Assembly (NCBI GenBank): GCA_002633025.1 | Contig: NMRB01001235.1 | Location: 128,744-192,743 of the forward strand | Reading direction: 5' to 3' | DNA: 64,000 bases | Source of the DNA: Notospermus geniculatus | Taxonomy: Eukaryota; Nemertea; Pilidiophora; Heteronemertea; Lineidae | Part shown: piece after piece, positions 1 to 9,910 of the stretch | Position numbering within the stretch: position 1 is the stretch's first letter | How the letters are laid out: the number at the start of each line of letters is the position of its first letter | Made by a program: the position numbers and the translations under genes | The notes under the pieces: generated by a model | The model's input: the letters and a program-made list of their open reading frames with translations, nothing else | The model's database searches: none | Told to the model about the DNA's origin: nothing

Positions 1-734
1 AAAAAAACGAATAAATGGAGTCATTTTTATTCTCGCCGACCTTGGATTAGCAGTCAGGACAGCTAAAAATAAATAAAACCAACACTATTTCCCAGCAACA
101 AGGACGGAAAGAAGCAGAAAANGGATTTGCCCCCTGCCCCTGCTAGCTACGCTCCTGGACTCAAGTGCAATTCTGAATGTAGGCCTACCACAAACCAGTC
201 AGATTGTACCACATATATAGTCAGATTCTATAGGTATAAAGCAACTGAAGATCCTGTACACAAGACAAACTCTTTATTAGCAAGTTTGGGTTACAAATTA
301 TGGCATATCATACTAGAAATAATATGCACCGTTTGGTGCCCTGCCAAGCAAAGTAGGACCTTAGGCAGGAGTGTTTTGCACGATCACAATCAAAACTTCA
401 TTTTATGGCTGGCTTATCATCAGATTTCCCAATAAGCTTAGCCAATATACAAAGATACAAGCCAAATACGGTTTGTATGCGAAATAATTGTGATTAATGG
501 CGTGAATCGTCACCGGGATCTGCTTATTTGGATCAGGAGAAAGGGTCCAGTCAATCCTTTGGTCAGGAAATGACCCGGCGCCAGGAAAAGTGAAACGCAG
601 CAAATCCATATACAAGGAATCCAACAGAAATTCAACTGTTTCATGCCCAACCAAGGGCACACAGTTCGTAAAACAAGAAAAAAATGCAAGAAATAAAATA
701 GCTGATATATCCGGGCATTCCAGTTTGCTGTTCT
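1..734. other. Stretch without recognisable feature
   Basis: I see no gene, clear repeat or RNA here. The open frames are short and overlap on both strands without any family resemblance. One ambiguous base lies at 122, and a TAGGCCTA octamer is at 180-187. Confidence 0.5.
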
Positions 735-815
735 CTAAAGTTCAGCCAACATTTTTCCAGTGTGTTGTTCAAATGTTGCTCTAACTTGTTGGCCAGTGTA
801 GATACACATTCAAAG
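735..815 (-). repeat. CAACATTT-family dispersed repeat, fragment
   Basis: Read on the minus strand, this contains GGCCAACAA followed by GCAACATTTGAACAACA. The same order of words is found at 13852-13995, 23752-23896 and, more loosely, 7701-7960. I know no named family for it. It is a short fragment with no visible ends. Confidence 0.5.
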
Positions 816-854
816 ATGGTGTTGGTCAGGAATGCTGTGTAAATGTTGGGAAAA

Positions 855-1006
855 TAGGGAGCGAAGAAATCAAACGATAAACGTTAACTTTACGACAACG
901 TTATTTTTCATACTGCGAATTCACCAGATTATATATTGCATTTTCGGTACAAAAAATAACGTTGTCATAAAGTTAACGTTTATCGTTTGATTTCTTAAAC
1001 TCCCTA
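855..1006. mobile_element. Foldback/MITE-like element, TAGGGAG family
   Basis: A 152-bp inverted repeat. The left arm starts TAGGGAG and runs through AAATCAAACGATAAACG; the right arm ends with its reverse complement and CTCCCTA. The arms are about 50 bp with a few mismatches, around a centre containing CACCAGATT and CATTTTCGGTACAAAAA. No coding capacity. A second copy lies at 1065-1201. Similar termini end unrelated stems at 32523-32916 and 62790-62913, so the end sequence seems to be the shared functional part (inference). Confidence 0.75.
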
Positions 1007-1064
1007 ATGTTGCCAGTACACGCAGCTGTAACCACTGAACTGGAAAAGGGTCAATTACTTATAT

Positions 1065-1201
1065 TAGGGAGGTTTAGAAATCAAACGATAAACGTAAACT
1101 TACGTTACTTCACATTCACCAGATTTTATATTTCATTTTCGGTACAAAAATAACGCTGTCGTTTACGTTAACATTTATCGTTTGATTTCCAACCCTGCCT
1201 A
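1065..1201. mobile_element. Foldback/MITE-like element, TAGGGAG family (second copy)
   Basis: The same element as at 855-1006, more diverged: TAGGGAGG at the left, the AAATCAAACGATAAACG arm, the same centre (CACCAGATTTTATATTTC) and a right end decayed to CCTGCCTA. Two copies lie 58 bp apart in the same orientation, so local duplication is possible as well as independent insertion. Confidence 0.7.
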
Positions 1202-1668
1202 ATGAGGAAATAAGGCCCATACCGAAGGCAATGAAATCAACTTCACGAGTTTGCTCATGTCTAGTTCTTGTTCTTGTTTTGATGAAATGTGGTATCGGTC
1301 ATCTGTCTCCAGATCCGTCCAGATTTCCACTGTCATTTCTGATCAGCTGAAGCAATGTCCCCAAATCTGGAGATTCGTCCAATATGATAGCTGTGTTTCT
1401 ATATCAAACTCGCTTGGATATTGGTCCCATGTGACAACCAGGGGCCGAATCGGTCTTGTGTTCATCATATCAAATATAGCAAGTGGGTTCATCTGGTACA
1501 GGGTTGTCCAGAAGTATACGGTATCCACTGGTGTATAAAATGGGTGTTCGAAATCAGAGACATCCATTTTCTGTTTTTACCCATATGTCTCAACCGTCTC
1601 GTGTCGACTCACGTCGTGTATTTTCTCAATCGTTGAGAACCGTCCCACTGGTGCTGTGCAAAAACCTT
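1202..1668. other. Stretch without recognisable feature
   Basis: Overlapping short frames on both strands between 1251 and 1683, none resembling a known protein. No clear repeat seen. Confidence 0.4.
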
Positions 1669-2127
1669 ATAGGCCCCTTTTGAAAGTCGGCCATTTCGGC
1701 GCCGAGGGTAAAAACAAAATGGAAAATCCCTTTTTGCCAGAAATTGCAGAAATAACTGTCAGAAACGCTCGAAATTTGGCTGACATGTTATGAGGGCCAA
1801 TTCATTGAGAAATGTGTGAAAAAAATGGGTGTCATCGATCAATTTTTGAAGATTTCTGCATTTTTCTTCAACTGAACAATAGACGGTTTAAAGTGTCTGT
1901 TAATCCACCTATTGTTCAGGTGTAGAAAATCACCAATTCCTCGAAAAATTTACCGATGACACCCAACTTTTTTTCTCACACTTCTCAATGGTTTGGCCAT
2001 CACCACATTTCTGCCAAATTTCAAGTGTTTCTGGCAGTTATTTCTGCAATTTCTGGAAAAACGTAATGCATTTTCCCATTTGTTTTTACCCTAAGAGCCG
2101 AAATGGCCGACTTTCGAAAGGGGCCTA
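1669..2127. mobile_element. Long foldback element with about 220-bp arms
   Basis: The whole 459 bp is one imperfect palindrome. It begins ATAGGCCCCTTTTGAAAG and ends with the complementary CTTTCGAAAGGGGCCTAT. The arms of about 220 bp match with roughly one mismatch in five, and the centre is a CTGAACAATAG/CTATTGTTCAG pair with almost no loop. No coding capacity. The complete symmetry suggests a mobile foldback element or an old inverted duplication. I see no clear target-site duplication. Confidence 0.8.
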
Positions 2128-2215
2128 TTCACAAAGACCCCGTAACTTTAAAGGCACGCAAATCCTTGCCCACAAATGGACAATAGTTTACGCATTCCCG
2201 TAAGTTACCAGAGCT
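2128..2215. repeat. TTCACAAAGC-family repeat, fragment
   Basis: Starts TTCACAAAGACCCCGTAAC and contains TTTAAAGGCACGCA and ATGGACAATAGTTTACGC. The same series of words appears at 38351-38460, 61813-61956, 62633-62789 and 62914-63002. It directly abuts the foldback that ends at 2127. Confidence 0.6.
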
Positions 2216-3831
2216 TCATAAATGAAGTCCCTGACCTTTCTGCCGATGAACCTGCCCAATCGAAATTTCCCTTGAGAATATAAGCCTACTGGAGCCGCAA
2301 TGATTAATTCCTGAGAGCTAATGGGTTAACAACATATCATGGTCATTATCATCCCATCTCTCCCAGTGTGAAAAAAAACTAATTGAACTATAGGAAACTG
2401 AAATTTATACAATAAAGCCCTTAATCATTTTATTCCAATAAGACATGTTGTGTCATAACAACACAACGAGAAAATTATTGATTAGATGACAATTTAATAA
2501 TCAGGATTGGTCTTCAAGTGACAATGTTGAATAAAACATGGATGCAAAGGCAGGTAGGCCTACTATTTAACGTTCTCAGCAAGATATCCTTGCATGCATG
2601 AAACAGACAGCATATCAGTAGAATCAACAGCTGTCGTTGTCTTATTATACGGTAATATAATGAAAGAATAAAGGGGGTATGGTATCACATGTTTGTACCG
2701 GTTGAAACGTATGCATAAACAGCTGCAGCACAGCGTCCTATCCCAATCATAAATATGTCCAATAATATTCCTTCACGTCGATAATAATATTACGGTACAC
2801 ATTGCTTATCCTACTGACGACAGCTAAATAAGCATAGAATTTTCAACACAGCCAACATTTAATAAGATAAAACAAAGTCCCACTGAGCAGGGCTAAAAGT
2901 TATATTTCATAGACGACTGGTAAGGGTTTCAGAGTTCAAACTGTTTACAACTGACATCAATAAACAGACGATAGTGGAGAACGTTTTTCATACATTGTAT
3001 ATACAAACAGAAAATTTGACGACAAAGTACACACTAAACCTTACATGTAGATGCAGCAAGAAGATATTTCCTCCGATTGTTGATAGCAATTTTTAAATAT
3101 CAAGGAAACCAACCACAATGAACAAATACGTCACAAAACGCTGAAATGAGTATATTATGAATATATACTGAGAAAGATGAACTCATTATCAGATGATGCT
3201 CAGTGCTGGCAACATCATGACATTCTGAAGGAAGCGCAAAATCACTGGCCTGTACGGTAGCTATTCCTTCTTTTTGCCAGAAGGTTCTATAAACTGCTTA
3301 TGTGAAATGATGCTAAGAGTCAAATCTTTGCCGAAAATGCGAAATACTACCTTTTTGCACTTTTAGATCTTGCTCTCTAAGAAAGAGTGCATTAGAATAA
3401 GTCACTTATACATCAATACACTTAAATTCTTTTAGGATGGAGAACCAGACGGTTGCCTACCAACACCAGTGACCACCACGATTGATATCAAAGACTCTGA
3501 GACCGTTCTGATTTCATGACCACACATACTGGGATGAGTTCGTTGGCAAAGCTGATTACTGAGCCCTGCCAAGTCACAAAGAACTGATAATAAGCCTGTG
3601 ACAGCTGTAAGTAGTCCTGCGTGGCAATCCATGATCTTACAGTCAGCCTGGTCAGGAGTGTACCAGTACTTATCTTTCACTTAATACCCATAATCAAAGA
3701 CATGCTATTCTGGAGCTTCGTGGAGGAGAATGAGCGCCCAAGCTGTTGCCACTGGCTACTGTGGAATTAAAGCTACATTCCCTCTTAACCACTTGTCGCA
3801 AGTGGTGTGTCCCAGAAAGTACGGTACTAAG
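2216..3831. other. Stretch without recognisable gene
   Basis: A+T-rich sequence with TAGGCCTA at 2555-2562 and TACATGTA at 3042-3049. A minus-strand frame at 3432-3680 (82 codons) resembles no family I recognise, and I could not find a convincing pair of splice sites around it. Confidence 0.4.
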
Positions 3832-3994
3832 AATGGGGATCCTAGCTACGTATAGAGGGCAGCACACCAAAACCCGGTCCTATACAATGGACGCCTTTTG
3901 TGTGGGAAATTGATCAGGATGGGGATGTCAGTTTCATTTCAATAGTTTTAACCACTAGTGACACCTATTGAGGAAGTCGGCTAGGGTTCCCATT
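3832..3994 (+). mobile_element. MITE-like element, AATGGGGATCC family, copy 1
   Basis: About 163 bp with terminal inverted repeats AATGGGGATCCTAG and CTAGGGTTCCCATT. The inside carries TATAGAGGGCAGCACACC, TCCTATACAATGGACGCC, GGGAAATTGATCAGGA and AACCACTAGTGACACC. Five copies occur in the window: 3832-3994, 8056-8214, 33591-33752 (inverted), 54845-54994 and 60173-60334 (inverted). Non-autonomous; no coding. The terminal repeats and constant length make a cut-and-paste MITE likely; the superfamily is not determined. Confidence 0.85.
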
Positions 3995-4404
3995 ACATGT
4001 AACATGGAATATGACGGTCAGTCTTGGCTCTTCATGGGTTAATACGGGTTACATCACTGATGAAGCGCTGCGTTCAAAGTCCCAATGAACCATTGCACAG
4101 CTGGACAATACCAAACCTCGGAGAATATCACCACTAGTGTCGGTGGTAGGTTTCCATCTTGAAAAGCAGTGCGCGCGCGGAGCGAACAGAAGAAATTCTT
4201 CTATTTGTAAAGCGGTTACCCATCACGTCGTTTTCTACGCTTACAATATTAATATAGATCGTCGAAGATAAGTGTATAAAGGTATAGAGTGATACAAACA
4301 TCGGTGGAGTAGATATAAAGTAATAATAAAGTTATTCTGTTTCATTTTCGACAAGATAAGTACTGTTTTCTGCAAATAATACCATTTTGAAAAAGAAGTT
4401 CGCG

Positions 4405-4456
4405 TCACGTGATAGACCAGCACACCGACGACGACGTCAAGATTTTCAAGATGGCG
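4405..4456 (+). promoter_or_regulatory. Possible TATA-less promoter words (E-box and AAGATGGCG)
   Basis: TCACGTGA at 4405-4412 is a perfect E-box palindrome. AAGATGGCG at 4448-4456 resembles the YY1-type element often found at transcription starts of animal housekeeping genes. CpG is somewhat raised here. No downstream exon could be supported: the frame after AAGATGGCG closes at once, and the next ATG gives 41 codons with no known match. Weak evidence. Confidence 0.15.
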
Positions 4457-5100
4457 ATCTAGCATCAATGGCAGTGTTAAAATTTTCGTCCAAGTATCAA
4501 AAAACCTCAACGCTGCGTGGAGTAGGACAATACGACCACTCAACTTCAGCCGGAACTGTTTGTTCTATTTCGTCATTACATAAGCCCATTTGAATGTCCT
4601 AGGAAAAACTGTCCTGGGAACAAAAGATCCTATTGTTACATTCTAACCTCGGACAATTGATTTCTATTACGCATGCCGCTTATTCCGTCATTCAACAAAA
4701 GAAGTGGACACTTTCTACAGGGGGGCACTTTTTACTGCTACACCTGTGCTCAGTTACATTAATAGGCTACATCAGCCCGGTTAGGCCTGATTTCCGGGTT
4801 TGCCGGATATTCCGTGAGGAAAGGGAATGGCTTTACGAAAAGAGAGGCGACGATTCATATTTTAATACCCATCCAAGGGCCAACTATAGGCCTACTAACC
4901 GTATTAGTCCATAATTCTCAGCTCTTTTTGCAGGACACATTGGAAGTATCACTTCAACAACCACTGATCGATGTGTGGCCTTGTGAAACCCGCCCCNTGA
5001 CTGACTCAGGGTGAATACAGTGGCGCCACCAAATAGCCTGGTAGTCTATCATGTTTCGGAGGTGTTTTGAAAGTGCCTTATGGTCGTTTGCATTTCTCTT

Positions 5101-5130
5101 GACCACCACCGTGGCGTGGTGGTCTTTTTT
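5101..5130. repeat. Short hairpin followed by a T run
   Basis: GACCACCAC, loop CGTGGC, GTGGTGGTC, then a run of T. A perfect 9-bp stem. In a bacterium this would look like a terminator; in this genomic setting its meaning is unclear. Confidence 0.4.
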
Positions 5131-5297
5131 TAGTGCTCGGATCTCCAGTTTTTGTTCATGCAGTTCAGCTTTAATTTGCTATTGCTTACATCAGTTGATG
5201 TCTATGGGTAGGCTATCATTGCAGGAATCGGAAATTCAACAAAAATTCAACTACAGCCCAAATTATGAGGTTCCATCCTCTGAGATGTGCATTTCGT

Positions 5298-5584
5298 CTG
5301 GACGCAAAACCCCAATTTTCAAAAAAGCGGGACATTTTGGATAACATTTTTTGCATTTTTTATATCTCCAAATGACAGAGTTTCAGAATCCGCCGGGTGC
5401 CACTTTGGTACCCTTGAGCATTTTGAAAAAAACCCGTGTCCATGAAACCGAAGCAAATTTCGTGTATTTTGAAAAATGACGGTATCTTAGCCTTTACAAA
5501 TGATATTTATTTTGTTTAAGTGGCTATAAAAAATGCCAAAATTGCTGTTATCCAAAATGACCCACTTTTTCGTTCTGCGTCCAG
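5298..5584. mobile_element. Foldback element with CTGGACGCA ends
   Basis: 287 bp. The outer arms are CTGGACGCA and TGCGTCCAG, followed inward by CATTTTGGATAACA and TGTTATCCAAAATG, then GCATTTTTTATA and TATAAAAAATGC. The centre (about 160 bp) is unpaired. Arms pair over about 66 bp with small internal mismatches. No coding capacity. Confidence 0.75.
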
Positions 5585-6292
5585 ATTAATTATCATGGTT
5601 CTGTGGTCATGACTGATTTTTCATCAGCAAGAGCAAGAGCATGGAGATGGTCGAGCAACAGCAACACCACCACAGTCAACAGACCCTAACCAAAATCCCA
5701 GCCAACTGATCTGGTGAGAAAATCTCCGTTGATTTGCCTGTGATTCATGAGAATGACCCTGACTGACCCTATCACAGCAATATTTCAGCCTTTCTTTTTA
5801 TTGGACAGCCAATCGATACACTACTACACAAAGTATTAGCTTTAATGTGAGAGAAAAACGCCAGCCAATAAGATGAAACAAAACTAATCTCCACCAGCTC
5901 GGACTTGGCGGTATCTGCAATGATGGTTTAATGAATCCCGATATTCAGAAATGACACATTTTAACCCTATGATGTCTTTTCGTGTATTGGAAAAATTGTC
6001 AATTCATGAGAAACGGACAGAATGGATTTGTCATAAATGTGGAATCGTCGTGAATTGAACAGAATCTTAATTTGAACATGGCACCTTTTTCTGAATTTGA
6101 AGAGATGGCTCTTGGAAAGAAGCATTTGTGCGGCCGGTGTAACGTTTGTGAATGTTCCCCATCTGTGTATTCCCGCTTGTTATTGCCTGACTGTGACTGC
6201 GACCTGACAATAATTATTATCAAGATCGGCACACAAAGAAATGGGCAAGAAATGTGTCGATCTATCTTTCTGCAAGCGTTTCCCAAACAATA
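5585..6292. other. Stretch without recognisable feature
   Basis: No repeat copy or coding similarity seen. Overlapping open frames at 5999-6293 on both strands look like chance. Confidence 0.4.
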
Positions 6293-6610
6293 GTGAGGTT
6301 TCGCAAATCTGACGAAACACCTGTCACCGCCTTTAGGCTAAAGGCGGTGACAGACTGGCACGTAAGCAACGCGTCTGAAAACGTTCAACCAATCAGGCAG
6401 GCGGTAACACGGACCGAAACACCTACCGAAGAACCAGATTGTCGGATAGCCTGCAGGACGCGTCGCGTACGCGCCAGTCTGTCACCGGCTTAAGAATCTA
6501 TTCACGCGAATTTCGAGCGGTGCGACGCCGCATCCTTTGTCCACGACCAACGCGGCGGAAACAAACAATGCTTTCGAGCGTCTGTCGCTCGAAAATCGCG
6601 TGAATGGACA
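6293..6610. mobile_element. Chain of three GC-rich hairpins behind a TAGGGAG-type end
   Basis: Starts TAGTGAGGTTTCGCAAATC, nearly the same end as the foldback at 32523. Then come three consecutive inverted repeats: CTGTCACCGCC/GGCGGTGACAG (6321-6353); GGCGGTGACAGACTGGC paired with GCCAGTCTGTCACCGGC (about 6337-6492); and ATTCACGCGA...TTCGAGCG paired with CGCTCGAAAATCGCGTGAAT (6500-6605). The middle arm is shared between the first two hairpins, so alternative foldings exist. Higher CpG and G+C than the neighbours. No matching right-hand TAGGGAG end was found. Confidence 0.65.
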
Positions 6611-7230
6611 GCCAGCCTAAGACTTCTCAGTATATCTCATTCTACAATTTCATCCCAAGTTTTAAGCCTCAATATTTCATATTACCACTAACGCTGAAAA
6701 ATTCCTTCAGAAAAAATAAAGGAGCCACCGTGTCATTGAGTTATGTCAAAGCAAATCAGATTTAATGATCAGATTGTGCTGGGGAGTCTAAAATCGCTCA
6801 AGTGGCAACAGTAATTTCAACAAAATACTATCACCTTGGTAACCATCTAGGAGATTATATGAAAGGCTAAATAGAAGAAATTGGATCACAAGCCTCACTT
6901 TTTGGATTGAAGATTCTCTTTCAATTTCCATCCATGAACTACATGTACAGTGTATTATAACTGGACTATAAGGCGCATTGGCACCTAAATAAAAATGTAG
7001 AATGAGATGTTTCATTTTTTATTCGAGTGTCATCTATTTAGCAATCATCGGCGACACTTTAGGCTAGGTCAAATTTAACTTCCTAAAGAAACGGTAAGTA
7101 TCAGGCTAAAACAAAAACAGGCCCAGCATGTTTTAGACTCGGCCTAATTGTACATGTATTCCGACCCGAAGGAGCCAACTCTGAACATCTACCTCAAATT
7201 ACATTTAGGCCTATATCCTGACAGCCCATA
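6611..7230. other. Stretch without recognisable feature
   Basis: Plain A+T-rich sequence; nothing supported apart from a TACATGTA octamer near 6942 and another near 7150, and TAGGCCTA at 7206-7213. Confidence 0.4.
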
Positions 7231-7299
7231 TTTACATGTTACAGGGACGTCGTACCTGCTTTTAATAAAAGCAGGTACGACGTCCCTGTAACATGTAAA
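7231..7299. repeat. Perfect 69-nt palindrome
   Basis: Two 34-nt arms, exact reverse complements, around one central A. The arms run TTTACATGTTACAGG then GACGTCGTACCTGC then TTTTA. No other copy of the arm was noticed in the window. A perfect stem of this length with no loop is physically a cruciform/hairpin candidate and implies very recent origin. Confidence 0.9.
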
Positions 7300-7700
7300 A
7301 TAAAATTTATGGTGAAATATCTGATCCCTGGTGTAGTATGATACTCACAGCACTCTATATGTCGCAGCCGCTCCAACTTCCTCACCTGAACAACATGACC
7401 ATACCTCACGCTATTGTCAGACGCCAATAACAGACGGATTTCCCAATACAATTCTTTGATAAAATCCCCAGGACCTTGTCCTTGAACGAAAAGTATTGGA
7501 TGCTTTGTGATGGAGATCAACCTTTGAATGTCAACAAATTACCGGTTAATACTTAATTGAACATTTCAAAATGAAAGCTGAAAGTTTCGTGCTGGATATT
7601 GGATTTTGGTTTCAGGGTTTACCCATCCTGCTATCTTGTCATCGTGTTCAAAAGACATGGGAATGTGACCAGGAGGTAATGATCAAATCAAAGACTCATA

Positions 7701-7960
7701 GCAACATTTCCCAACATTTCTGACCAACACGATCTTTTGATCCTGTATATACTGGCCAACAATATAGAGCAACATTTAAACGACATGTTGGAAAACTCTT
7801 TTCCCTAAAGTGTGTACAAGGAAAAGAGTTTAGTGTGTACACACTAGTGTACATTAGTGAACTAGTGTACTGTAGTGGGTACACCCTGTACACACTATAG
7901 TGTGTACAAGGAAAGATTTTTCCAACATGTTACACACTAACATTTGTCCAACAAAGTTTA
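7701..7960 (+). repeat. CAACATTT-family repeat with embedded AGTGTGTACA repeats
   Basis: Words AGCAACATTTCCC, GATCTTTTGATCCTG, GGCCAACAA, GCAACATTTAAACGACATG and TTGGAAAACTCTTTTCCC follow the same order as at 13852-13995. From about 7807 to 7911 it is expanded by repeated, partly palindromic AGTGTGTACA/TGTACACACT words that are absent from the other copies. Confidence 0.6.
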
Positions 7961-7977
7961 CCTTGCTCTACTACTAT

Positions 7978-8266
7978 ATAGGCCCGTATTTTAGAATGCT
8001 CTTCAACGTAAAGGAGTTCCTCAAGGTTACAATGTATTGTTCTCCTGTTGAGAACAATGGGGATCCTAGCTACGATAGAGGGCATCACACCGAAACCAGG
8101 TCCTATACAATGGACGCCTTTTGTGTGGAAAATTGATCAGGACCGGGATGTCAGTTTCATTTCAATAGTTTTAACCACTAGTGACACCTATTGAGCAGTG
8201 GTCTAGGGTCCCCATAGCCTTGAGGAACTCCTTTACATTGAGGAGCATTCTAAAATACGGGCCTAT
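7978..8266. mobile_element. Foldback element (ATAGGCCCGTATTTTAG ends) hosting a nested MITE
   Basis: Left arm ATAGGCCCGTATTTTAGAAT through AAAGGAGTTCCTCAAGG; right arm CCTTGAGGAACTCCTTT through CTAAAATACGGGCCTAT. The arms are about 49 bp and nearly perfect. Almost all of the loop is occupied by the AATGGGGATCC MITE at 8056-8214, which therefore inserted into this element after it arrived. Confidence 0.85.
8056..8214 (+). mobile_element. MITE-like element, AATGGGGATCC family, copy 2 (nested)
   Basis: The same family as 3832-3994, starting AATGGGGATCCTAG and ending CTAGGGTCCCCAT. It sits in the loop of the foldback 7978-8266. No clear target duplication is visible at its borders. Confidence 0.85.
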
Positions 8267-8293
8267 GATGTAAAAATTCTGCGTACACAGACC

Positions 8294-8821
8294 TTAAAGC
8301 AGAAAGCTGATGATGACGGTGGTCACCATTTTCCATATCAAATAAGAAGAGACAACAGGGCAAGCACTCTTCCATTTTCTAAAGACAATTCCTCCAAGAG
8401 ACAACCAAATAAGACCACATGTTGCCAGATCAATTTCCATTGACAGGGTCAGCAGCCACATGATGCTCAGATAAATCAATTTCCAAAGACATGTATATTG
8501 GCTGGACGCCACGATGCCGCTGAAGAGATTTCTAAGAATGACATACATGTAGCGTGTAGTATTGTGAAAAAGAATGGGTGGTTTGATAATAGCAAGATGA
8601 CCAGGTGTTTTCCAAAGAAAAGCACAAATTTGTCCCATAACTGCAAGGAAGTGGTAACACCTTGAGAAGATGGTGGAAAAACTGCCATGAATTCTTGGTT
8701 GAAACCATTGGCCCCAATACCATAACACTTCCCCTGACCAAGTAAATGAATCAGCACTTAGATGGAGAGTGGGGAGCTGGCTGCCAACAATATTTATTAT
8801 TATTGCTGGAAGGGGCACCAA
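8294..8821 (-). CDS. Uncharacterised open frame, hydrophobic, 175 codons
   Basis: The longest open frame in the window. The predicted product is rich in W, L, I and F and has several hydrophobic runs (about residues 40-60, 80-100, 115-135 and 160-175) that could be membrane segments. I recognise no family. The other two frames on the same strand are also open for 70-93 codons here, which shows that stop codons are simply rare in this stretch; one of them contains a GSVMV word reminiscent of Tc1 transposases, but nothing around it supports that. It could be an exon of a membrane-protein gene, a transposon relic, or chance. Confidence 0.15.
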   Translation of the reverse strand: MVPLPAIIINIVGSQLPTLHLSADSFTWSGEVLWYWGQWFQPRIHGSFSTIFSRCYHFLAVMGQICAFLWKTPGHLAIIKPPILFHNTTRYMYVILRNLFSGIVASSQYTCLWKLIYLSIMWLLTLSMEIDLATCGLIWLSLGGIVFRKWKSACPVVSSYLIWKMVTTVIISFLL

Positions 8822-9106
8822 TCTACGATGTGGATTGTCACACTGTCAGAATCAATTTGATCAAACTTGATAAAAAGGCCACAGGCTCTTGACATCTGAT
8901 AAGCAATCACACAAGTGTCAATAAATTTAATTTATTGAATTATCCAGAATATAAAAAAGAAAAGTGTGTCTAAGCAGTATGCCATTAGTGATTGCATAAA
9001 TGAGGTGGGTAGATATGAGAATACGTAGACTGAAAGAGGCATTGGGTCCCGCATTGGGTAATGCTTTGACCAAACTGAGTCAAGTATTGGAGGAATCAAA
9101 GATTCT
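8822..9106. other. Stretch without recognisable feature
   Basis: Nothing supported; one short minus-strand frame of 62 codons without similarity. Confidence 0.4.
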
Positions 9107-9320
9107 GGGGCCGTATGCATAAAACATCTTAAGTGTAAAATTTCCCTTATCTTTTGTTTAGAACAATAGTTTAAGGGAAATTTTACACTTAAGGGCCCGT
9201 ATGCATAAAGGTGGAATAAGCTTATTCCAGGTATAGCTTCACGTTACGTTAGGTTATACCTGGAATAAGCTTATTCCACCTTTATGCATACGGACCCAGA
9301 TGTTTTATGCATACGGCCCC
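9107..9320. mobile_element. Foldback element (GGGGCCGTATGCATAAAA ends) split by an insertion
   Basis: Outer ends GGGGCCGTATGCATAAAACA and its complement TTTTATGCATACGGCCCC; inner stem TAAGTGTAAAATTTCCC and GGGAAATTTTACACTTA. Without the nested element at 9193-9297 it would be about 109 bp. An uninterrupted copy (111 bp, inverted) is at 38914-39024, which confirms the boundaries. Confidence 0.9.
9193..9297. mobile_element. Nested foldback element (GGGCCCGTATGCATAAAGG ends)
   Basis: 105 bp. Ends GGGCCCGTATGCATAAAGG and CCTTTATGCATACGGACCC; stem continues TGGAATAAGCTTATTCCAGG, itself palindromic. It interrupts the right arm of the 9107-9320 element between CACTTAA and AGATG; the uninterrupted copy reads CACTTAAGATG on the corresponding strand. 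The terminal 15 bp are shared with its host although the stems are unrelated. Confidence 0.85.
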
Positions 9321-9716
9321 TGATGCCAGTTTAAAAATAGTTTCGACGATTCTTCACTTTTTTTTGTTTACTGACACATTTTTTTCAAGATTTTAAATAT
9401 TCTCCACTCAATAATCTGCATTTGCTTTGTTCACTTGGCTTAAAACTGAGATAGACCGCTTTCAATGTTGAAAGTAATGGATCTGATTTCGGTTGTCTAA
9501 GTGATCATTAAGATTGATGATCTTGTTTTATGACAATGATGGATGGAAATTTGATAATGTGGACGCCACGCATTCATTGCAGTGTATTCCTTATCATCCT
9601 AGTGCTTGCCTGGATGAATTTTATTCAGTCAACTTAACAAAGGAGTTGCCAAATTTTTTTCTAAGCATCTCAGAAAATATAAAGATTGTTCAAAAATGGA
9701 ACAATACAGTAAAGAA
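9321..9716. other. Stretch without recognisable feature
   Basis: Nothing supported; a 75-codon frame at 9514-9741 ends inside the adjacent foldback and has no similarity that I know. Confidence 0.4.
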
Positions 9717-9910
9717 AGTAAGAAATAAAAATGGAAAATAAGAAGTGCTTCAATTTCTCATTTTGAGAAATATCGCCCGAAAAATCAGACAAAATATCAT
9801 GTCATTTTAAGAAAAGTTCTCAAAATGGGAAAAAATTCTACGAGATATTGAAAAATTCACGTGAAAGTGCAAAATTTCCCACTTCTTATTTTCCACTTTT
9901 ATTTCTTACT
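9717..9910. mobile_element. Foldback element with AGTAAGAAATAAAA ends
   Basis: Left arm AGTAAGAAATAAAAATGGAA then AATAAGAAGTG; right arm CACTTCTTATTTTCC then ACTTTTATTTCTTACT. About 31 bp of near-perfect pairing around 130 bp. A right-half copy is at 46785-46840. It is followed to about 9955 by simple ATTTCTTACTT repeats. Confidence 0.7.

Larger units (their letters stand above)
3995..5297. other. Mixed stretch; no supported gene
   Basis: Holds TACATGTA at 3994-4001, a short GC run (GCGCGCGCGG) near 4170, an E-box and AAGATGGCG word described separately, and an ambiguous base at 4997. Short frames on both strands have no recognisable product. Confidence 0.4.

Noticed and set aside
5101-5130. 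Rho-independent terminator
   Set aside because: The hairpin plus T run looks right, but the window is not bacterial and no gene ends there.
8532-8741. Tc1-type GGSVMVWG transposase motif in a minus frame
   Set aside because: Only a GSVMV word agrees. No aspartates, no terminal inverted repeats and no C-terminal block are nearby.
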